From positions 20,826,515-20,890,514 of the forward strand of contig NC_090261.1 in the NCBI RefSeq assembly GCF_037325665.1: a DNA stretch of 64,000 nt, read 5' to 3'. The DNA comes from Littorina saxatilis. Its lineage: Eukaryota > Mollusca > Gastropoda > Littorinimorpha > Littorinidae. This document shows positions 57,082 through 64,000 of the stretch, piece after piece. A model generated the notes under the pieces. It did not search any database, was not told the DNA's origin, and saw nothing but the letters and a program-made list of their open reading frames with translations. Every line of letters begins with the position of its first letter. Position 1 is the stretch's first letter. Both the position numbers and the translations under genes were made by a program.

Positions 57082-59452
57082 AGTGTGTGTGTGGGTGGGT
57101 GGGGGTGACGCTGCCTTGTTTGTGCATCTGATGACAACGGTGATCGCTATTTCATTGTTACTTACCCGTCGTATTAGAGTACCAGTAGGTGTACTGTTAG
57201 TCTTAGCCCATTCATCAACTTTTTACATGCAGCGATGAAATATACCCATCCCTTCTATGCCAGTACTTCCTATAATCATCTCACCCAATATAAAGTAATA
57301 AGAAAAGACAAACATTCTGGTTAATTTAGTCAGCTGCAATGCCTCTTACCGTGTAAATCATGAATCAGCTATTACTTGTTCTTACCTTGCAACGTTTCCT
57401 GATAATAGGCCGAGGTTTGAACCCAGCCACGGTAACCCCGCTGGACAGGAGGTGGTCCACGTCGATGAGAGACGTGGTGGACGACGACGGTGACATTGAC
57501 AACGACGAATCATCATCGTCGTGAAGGATGGGGTCTGCAGTGCCTCCACATTTCTCTGACGACGTCACAGTGCGAGGCTCCGTGGACACGAATCGCGGTG
57601 ATGAGGCTTGACGTGGAGCAGCCGGGTGAGCAGCCGCGGGGTGGGCTGGGTTTGAAGTCTGCGTCATATTCTCCAAGTTCGTTTCCACGTCAGACGCTGG
57701 ACATTCTGGTTTGGAGAGTGACTTGCCAGATGAAGACGAGGAAGATGGTGAATGCTGGGAAACTGAATGACCAGCTCCTATTGAACTCGCAGGAAAAGAC
57801 TTTGGAAACATGCAATGAAGTCTGCTGTCCGTTTTCGTGTTGAATCGAGGGTCAGATGTGACAACCGAGGTGCTACAAGGTTGACTCTGCTGGCGTTCCG
57901 GTGCTAATGTGTGGAACTGATCGGACAATCCGTGTTGCTGCTGCGTCTGGTTTTGTTGGTATAGCTGACGATCGGAAAACCTTAATGTCAAAGTTGCTGA
58001 ACTTGTGTCAGGCTCATCGACGCAGCGTATGTGTTTGGAGCCATTTTTCGCTGAAATTTTACTGGTGTCGTCTGTCATTTCAGCCGAATGTTCCTGGGCC
58101 TGTCTGATACGTTCTCTGCCTTGTAAATGTCCCTCTTTGGCTGCAGAAAGATGTTTGTTGGGGCAGTTTTGCAAGTTGGTCAGCTTGGTGTCGGCTGCTG
58201 TCCCATTTATCCTTGTTTCGTTTATTTCTCTTGAATCTTGCTTGTTGTCTTGGTAAGCCACAAAAGATGAGTTTCGTTGCTGTTCATCTGGACCATCTAT
58301 GTCTGTTTCACACCACTGGGAGCCCTGAATTAAATTGTCATGAAATGGATTGTTTGCTTGAAGAGTGTTGCTTTGTATGTCCCTCTCACAAGCTGCGTAC
58401 AGAGAAGCAGATGTAGCCGGTGACTGAAGACCAGAAAATGTTGAGCTATGGAACTGTTGAGGGGTTGAAAAGAACGACCCTGAGGTCTCCATTCCCGAAT
58501 AGTTTTGTGGATAGTGGAAAATATTCGACGGCGCATTTGGTATAAAGTTGTAATGTGCTTGCCCCGTGCCTCCCAAATCCTGCTGCCTCATGTCACATTT
58601 TCTTCGGTCTGTGTACTCGTTAGCGGAAACGTTAACAGATTGTTCGTTGTAAGCAGGGTGTCCCATCGTCCCGTTGCTCTGGAAATAGGATCTTAACCCG
58701 TGCCAGTGATCACTTGGATAAAAAGATTCTTCAAACCCGCAGTCTGCGAAAAAGCATGAGGTCCCTGCATCATAGTCTTGCGGGACTTCTTTGCCGAGTT
58801 CATCCTGAACAAATGTCCCTGCGTTACCAAAGCTGTTCACGTTATTCTCAGGGGTGTTATGTTCAGTCTTATCCATAAAGCTTGGGGAGAAGTGACGACT
58901 CTGCCCATAGTCTGTGCTTGTGGTCCCGTATGAATTTGCACACACTGCATAACTGTCCGAGTTTGGGTAAACGCATGCTGCGGGTGCGTACACCGTGGGT
59001 TCTGACGAATGCATTGCCTCTGATGACAAAGAAACGGGCACGTCACTATGGTACGTCACATGTGGAAGCTGTGACGTCATTTCCTCACCATCTCTCGTCA
59101 CCGCACAACTTGACGACACTGACTGATCCGGTATTATTGACGTCATACTTGAATATTGGTGGAGTCCGTCGACATGATAGTTAGTAACGGCGTTGCACGC
59201 GACATTGGCTGTGGCGGTGACGGTGGTAACGCCGTGTTGAGCGTGGACACCTTGTCCTTCCAACATCGGTAACTCTTGAATAGGATGCTGCCTCACACGC
59301 CACTGATGCTGTGCCGGAAGGCCGTATGATGTTTCCAACCGGTAGGAAGGATCGTGTAATTGTTGCAAACGGACACACGAGACAGAAACAACGGTGACTA
59401 CTTTGACGACGATGTTGAGAGGACGATTCATGCTACTCTCTCGCTGTCCCAT
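55995..59452 (-). CDS. bZIP transcription factor of the PAR/NFIL3 kind
   Basis: Coding exons 59452-57386 (689 codons) and 56282-55995 (95 codons plus stop), joined AAG|GTAAGA ... TTTCAAG|GTG in phase 0; 784 residues. The first exon is a long disordered region: Gln-rich (QQNQTQQQ), Ser-rich, His/Ala/Pro repeats (HPAAAHPAAP), an acidic DDDD stretch, then IIRKRCK. The second opens with the basic region YWRKRKKNNDSAKRSREA and a zipper (ALELEYENYFLKDRLGQLEA). The YW.KR.KNN..AKRSR pattern is that of PAR and NFIL3 proteins, which bind TTAYGTAA-like sites and often serve clock or stress control. The C-terminus repeats PHEYV / AHEYV. A downstream Met (8th codon) has the better start context. No ortholog can be named. 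Confidence 0.9.
56477..56882 (-). repeat. tRNA-headed SINE in the bZIP intron
   Basis: Left tail (TCAA)n with 'tgaggcttatatcgcgcata'; the body has 'cgtgggatctttaacgtgca'. The right head, in reverse, is GGGCGGGGATATAGCTCAGT with B-box GGGATCGAACTCG-type inverse. It combines the body of the 15440 family with the head of the 37141 family. Confidence 0.85.
57027..57090. repeat. (GT)n microsatellite in the bZIP intron
   Basis: About 28 GT units followed by GAGAGTGTGTG and a GGGTGGGTGGGG tract. Confidence 0.95.
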
Positions 59453-60280
59453 GCATCTTTGGCGTCATGCAGGTAGACATACATCTGCGCCTGAGGAAAA
59501 GAAACAGCAAAGGTGTTAAGGCCAAAAAAAAAGTTGTATGTTTCTGGTAACATGGCTACAAAAAATAGGGTAGGTAGGTAGGGATTTTTTGTTTTTTTTG
59601 TTTTTTTTTGGGGGGGGGTCAGGGTAGAAAATAACTATACAGTGACGCAAAGAGACTGGACTTACTATACAAAGAGAAAGACAACACATTACAAAACAAA
59701 TGAGACAAAAGGGATGCGGGGTTATCCCCCTTGTGTCGTCTGTCGTCTGTTACTTTCGTTTTGACGCTTTTTTTTCTTTTTTTTTTTTACAAATGCAATA
59801 ACAAAAAAGTCTAGGGTCGGCGGGAAAAAACTAGGTAGGGTCGGGTGACCAGAAACATACAACTTTTTTTTGTGGCCTAATCACAAAACGCACCCGGTTA
59901 ACTACAACACATGAGGCAGACTTGAGATTCGGTATTCAGTTGGAAGACCAGGCTGACGATCTGACACAGCCATCTGGCGGATTGACCGCAGGACAAGAAT
60001 ATATATATACGATCTGATCACCACCAAGAGGTGTGCGGTAACTTCAAACGTTCTGTAGTAATTATCTGAGAACAATAATTGTCTTATTGGAAAAAAAACT
60101 CTCGTCAAATATTTGACGCTGTGACTCAAATATATGTTGTTCAGTCTTCTCAGTGTTTTAGTCGCCAGTCTTGCTCCGTGTGTAGGATGTGGACTTCTCC
60201 CAGTTGTGTGTACGGAACGCTGTTTCTGATTTCTGAAACAACTTCTCGGAACATCAGCAATATCATTATTTCCTGAAGCT
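59453..60280 (-). promoter_or_regulatory. 5' UTR exon edge and upstream region of the bZIP gene
   Basis: In reverse, TTTTCCTCAG|GCGCAG (about 59492) is a good acceptor, so the coding exon starts with about 40 bp of 5' UTR and there is an upstream non-coding exon. An in-frame TGA precedes the start codon. A TATATATA word near 60001-60008 and a GTCAGATCGTC-rich stretch upstream may mark the promoter. A Harbinger-like MITE occupies 59520-59877 of the intron. Confidence 0.45.
59520..59877. mobile_element. Harbinger-like MITE with TAA target duplication
   Basis: Ends GGCCAAAAAAAAAGTTGTAT / inverse; TAA at 59517-59519 and 59878-59880. Subterminal GGTAGGTAGGTAGGG on the left and TAGGTAGGGTCGGG on the right. 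Same TIR type as 30675-31938. Confidence 0.75.
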
Positions 60281-60284
60281 CAAA

Positions 60285-60735
60285 CAAACAGTCTGCTTCG
60301 ATGACAGTCTTAACGGTTTACCAACACAAAGGGAGACTAATGTCTGATGTGCTGTACGTAAACTGATCCCTCAGATTGCTAGATCTGTCTACTGCACACA
60401 ATTAATATTCCACGGCCGCTTATCCCTTTGGGTGTATTTTTGTTGTCATAGAATGAAAATGCAGTTACTTGCATGAGAATATGCATGTCGTGCAATGTAT
60501 GAGTGTATGTGCCGTTTTTAAAACACCTTTCTTGTTTTACACAGCAGCCTTCAATTGGTTGTTAACTTATTTAAAGGATATGTTCATCACCACGAAAAGT
60601 TTCCTTCCATGGAAATGATAATGAGAGCATGAATGTCAAATTCACATTGTTGATACTCATGTCCACAGAACTTCTGTTCATTCTCATAACGTCTTTTAAA
60701 CGCATGTGCCATTGTAATCATATGACAAAATTCCC
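60285..60735. other. Gene-free stretch
   Basis: Unremarkable AT-rich DNA upstream of the bZIP gene; no repeat recognised. Confidence 0.4.
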
Positions 60736-60739
60736 CCGA

Positions 60740-60865
60740 AATCGGCGTATGGCTGCCTGAATGGCGGGGTAAAAACGGTCATACACGTAAATTTCCACTC
60801 GTGCTAAAAACATGAGTGAACGTGGGAGTCTAAGCCCATGAACGAAGAAGATATGACAAAATGAC
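60740..60865 (+). repeat. SINE 3' fragment
   Basis: 'atcggcgtatggctgcctga' and 'ggtcatacacgtaaatttcc' blocks match the tail half of 37141-37516. Confidence 0.8.
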
Positions 60866-60904
60866 ATAACTACATATTTATGAAGTATTACTTTAAACAG
60901 TCTT

Positions 60905-61273
60905 TCGGATGAGACGAAAAACCGAGGTCCCTTCGTGTACACTACATTGGGGTGTGCACGTTAAAGATCCCACGATTGACAAAAGGGTCTTTCCTGGCAA
61001 AATTGTATAGGCATAGATAAAAATGTCCACCAAAATACCCGTGTGACTTGGAATAATAGGCCGTAAAAAGTAGGATGTATGCGCCGAAATGGCTGCGATC
61101 TGCTGGCCGATGTGAATGCGAGATGTATTGTGTAAAAAAATTCCATCTCACACGACATAAATAAATCCCTGCGCCTTGAATATGTGCGCGATATAAACTG
61201 CATAAAAAAAAAAGAAAAAAAAAATCCCTGCGCTTAGAACTGTACCCACGGAATACGCGCGATGTAAGCCTCA

Positions 61274-61347
<74 letters not shown>
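60905..61347 (+). repeat. SINE, 5'-truncated, with long (TTGA)n tail
   Basis: Inverse of 15440-15880 (block 'gtgcacgttaaagatcccac'); the tail of about 18 ATTG units ends at 61347. The tRNA-like head is missing. 61348-61857 holds nothing recognised. Confidence 0.85.
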
Positions 61348-61857
61348 GTATAAATGAAGTGGTATCATTCTGAGACATAGTCGCAGTTGACGCAAAGATG
61401 GCCAGGAAAAAAAGTGTTCTAAACCCCCTTTTTAATGTATCGCAAATTAATAGACTATAATCATTTGGATCAACATCAGTGTCATTTTGAAAACACGGGG
61501 GCAGACGCGGAATTCCGCGCCCTCAGTATGCGTCTAATACTGAAACCGATGATACAGCCATACGTAAACAAACCTGTCAGATATCTGCACACCCAAAACA
61601 ATGAATTAGCATCAGGCAAAGCAGACGGTATGCAAATAAAATGCATGACATCAATCATCCACTCGATTTGTTTGTCGGTCAGGGAGAAAAGGCTGGGACT
61701 GGAGGAGGGGATTGGCCCTGAATAGGACGGGAATCTACGTTTATGCTTCAGTGCCTGTGTAAATAAAACTGATTAATGTGAACGCTCCATTAGACCGTAC
61801 ACGGTCAGTGAACCATCGTGTCCATGCCCAACTTTTTAGAGAGGTAACCATGTGGTC

Positions 61858-62431
61858 CAGGGCCGGACCAATTTCGTTTGAGGGGGGGGGGGGGGGGGGG
61901 AGGGGTCCAACTGAAGGCAGGGGTCCAGGAGCCGCCCATGCCCCGTTTGGGTGCAGGGGCAACGAACGCCCCGCCGGCTGGGGGGTCTGGGGGGGCAAAG
62001 CCTCCCAGAAGCCGAGAAAATTTTGCATTTGTGAGGTCATTTTTTGGTCTTTCCTTGCAACTGGGAATCAAAATTACACATTCTCAACAGTAACAAAATA
62101 CTTCATATATTCATTTACCATAGTGGTTCAGTGGAATAATCCCAAAGACATATATGCCTAGTAAATAAGTCTGACAGGACTCTTTACTTTGAATATTACT
62201 ATGATGATGGACTTATAACGGGGAGGGCAGGCCGTTGTCGACTTGATGTTGTTCATAATTTGAAATAGTTTTAGAAGACCAAATAAACTGAGGGAGTTGG
62301 GGGAAGAGCTTAAAAAGTCCACTTTTTTTTTCTCTGAGAGGTACATCGGGTGGCCAGGGGGGGGGGGGGGGGTCCGGAACCCAGGAACACCCCCCCCCCC
62401 CCCCCGGTGTATAGTCTACAGTCCGGCATTG
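61858..62431. mobile_element. CAGGGCCGGAC GC-rich MITE, diverged
   Basis: Ends CAGGGCCGGAC / GTCCGGCATTG, long poly-G and poly-C tracts near both ends. No clear target duplication. Confidence 0.55.
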
Positions 62432-62757
62432 CCGCAGTGTTAGGGTCAACTAGTAGATAATGCATGGTAGGAGCCGAAAGGGTCTTTGAATGTCAGTCCA
62501 AATAGCGGAAGTAAAAACATCAAAAGATCTAATTTTCCGGCCGTTTTGTTGACCCCAGTTTTGTTTCAATTTGTGTTTCAGTTTGTTTTTGTTTTTGTTC
62601 AGTTTAGGCTGCTACTCAGACTAGACAGGTATAAACGAAATGTTAGTCCGGGCTGAGAACAGGAACATCTTGTGGCATTAGTCAGAATATTTTTCAAATA
62701 AAAACTGAAATATACAACAATGTTGGTGTGATTGAATTATTAGAACTCTACGGAGCG

Positions 62758-63375
62758 CAGGGCCGGACTAGGCGAAGAGGAGGGGGGGGTTGCCAGTGGT
62801 GGCCCAGGGGGATGTCCCCCCTGGCGGCAGGGGCGGATCAGTTCATTTTATGACTGGTTTTTTTCAAAAGTATATTGTGAAGATATGGGTGTGAAGGCGC
62901 AAAGCGCCGAGCCGACGGCGCGAAGCGCCTAGCTTGCTAGGGGGGTCCGGGGGCATGCCCCCCCGGAAAATTTTGAAAAAAAGGATGCAAAATGGTGCAA
63001 TCTGGTGCATTCTGAGGATGATCATTACCAGTTTCAGGCAGCAGATTTTGTCACTGATTAATACCCCAAAAATTGAAACTCAATGTAAAATAAAGAAATG
63101 CATACCTCATTCAATATTTTTATTTTTTGGCTGGGGGGGGGTCCGGAAACCCTAGAACCCACCCCCCCACCCCCCTCGTTGTGGGGGTCAGGGGGCGAAG
63201 CCCCCTGAAGCTGACGGGTAGGTCATATTCTGAGATAAGAAAATGGTCGCTCCTTGCATGAAACGGCATAAAATAAGCAATAATAAAAAAAAATTAAATA
63301 AGTAAGGTACATGTTTAGGCTAGGGGGGGGGGGGGGTTGCGCAACCCCCATAACCCCCCCGGTAGTCCGGCCCTG
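62758..63375. mobile_element. CAGGGCCGGACTA hAT-like MITE, 5-bp target duplication
   Basis: Ends CAGGGCCGGACTA / TAGTCCGGCCCTG, flanked by GAGCG (62753-62757, 63376-63380). The inside includes a start of a second family member at about 62827 (CAGGGGCGGATC), the hairpin 'ggcgcgaagcgcc' and 'gggggtccgggggcatgccc'. 62432-62757 holds nothing recognised. Confidence 0.7.
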
Positions 63376-63493
63376 GAGCGGCAACCAAGCCACAGTGGGT
63401 GCAATAAGAGTTATTCACTGCGCTATCGTGGATGCAATCTGGGTAGCTCACTCTCTAGTGTTAGAAATCATCTTCAGTCAGCTCGCAAGCAAA

Positions 63494-63565
63494 ATGGCGT
63501 CCCCAGAACAAAGCGTCGAGTTCGAGAAAACACCAAATGGAGTTATGTCTGCAGCTGAGAGTCAG
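63494..63565 (+). CDS. Possible first coding exon of a gene running off the window
   Basis: GCAAAATGGCG start context, frame MASPEQSVEFEKTPNGVMSA AESQ over 24 codons, then donor GAGTCAG|GTAATCC. No upstream in-frame coding is needed. I do not recognise the protein. Downstream to 64000 is intron-like AT-rich DNA. Confidence 0.35.
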
Positions 63566-64000
63566 GTAATCCGTCGTTTAATTCATGAAAATGTTTAGTT
63601 CATCTTAAGGAAAATTATCTTTACGCACGATTTGTGTTCCCGAGGCCAGAAATTGGGTTTTTTCTTATGGTAATTGGTACCGACTGAAGAAACATAACAA
63701 ATAGTGAAATACTGAAGTGAAAGAGCCTTGCGACTGTTAGTGCTACTGCTGGTGTGACTAGGGTGAAGAGTATTTTAGTAATGGCAGTATACTTTAAGAT
63801 GAATGAGCAGAGCAAACTAATCTATCAGAGTGAATTTGCAATTTTCCTGGTAAAATTAAAAACTACAATGATTTTCTTTTTCTTTTGTGAGGAGAGGTGT
63901 TTTCAAAATTTAACCGATTGAGTGTGACAGTGATTGAACTTGAAGGGACATAACCACGCTAGCATTAGAGTTAGACGTGTGGCGTTTGTCAGGCGCAGCC

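Noticed and set aside
57490-58416. Plus-strand ORFs of 63-117 residues
   Set aside because: Antisense shadows of the long bZIP coding exon.

Overview
The window is animal nuclear DNA, most likely from a marine gastropod mollusc. Genes are split by introns with GT..AG ends. Intergenic and intronic space is packed with CA/GT microsatellites, tRNA-headed SINEs, a SINE ending in a (CTTT)n-type tail, short DNA transposons with clear target-site duplications, and GC-rich 'GGGGGTCCGGGGGCATGC' elements of a kind common in molluscs. Species is not determinable by eye.

Layout. (1) The main structural fact is a large, nearly identical direct duplication: 1-12739 equals 18724-31455 at an offset of about 18.72 kb, with only scattered substitutions, small indels and microsatellite length changes. 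The junction at 12739/12740 lies inside a transposon on one side and a TRPT1 intron on the other. This is what a tandem copy of the unit 12740-31455 would leave, or what two haplotypes assembled end to end would leave. (2) Each copy carries a 3-coding-exon RCC1-repeat gene on the minus strand (copy 2 complete, 383 residues; copy 1 cut by the window edge). It also carries a candidate promoter/first exon, the helix-turn-helix exon of an integrase-like gene, and an exon of an unknown Ala/Arg-rich protein. (3) Between the copies, 13275-15246 holds the last four exons of tRNA 2'-phosphotransferase (TRPT1) without its 5' half. (4) From 31456 to 39590 are the downstream exons of the integrase-like DDE gene, one inside and one after transposon-rich DNA, and a 2 kb fold-back element with a nearly perfect 2 x 484 bp palindrome. 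(5) 40-55 kb is almost wholly repeats (SINEs, TTAA-flanked elements, Harbinger and hAT-like derivatives, Helentron-like units) plus the last exon of a HECT-type ubiquitin ligase that looks broken. (6) 55995-59452 encodes a complete two-coding-exon bZIP transcription factor of the PAR/NFIL3 kind (minus strand, 784 residues). (7) 60-64 kb holds SINEs, GC-rich hAT-like MITEs and a possible first exon of a plus-strand gene at 63494.

The most unusual feature is a family of transposon-like units built from a strict 22-bp tandem repeat centred on an E-box (ACA-NN-TGT). The core is CAGCTG/CACCTG in one locus, CAGGTG in another and CACGTG in a third. All end in the same 25-bp hairpin terminus (core AGCCAAACGGCT). 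Two loci share the same downstream neighbours and two share the same upstream module, so the arrays look like parts of a larger mobile composite.

The genes do not form a pathway; they are independent host genes separated by mobile DNA. No LTR retroelement, virus-like element, LINE reverse transcriptase, CRISPR or rRNA was recognised.
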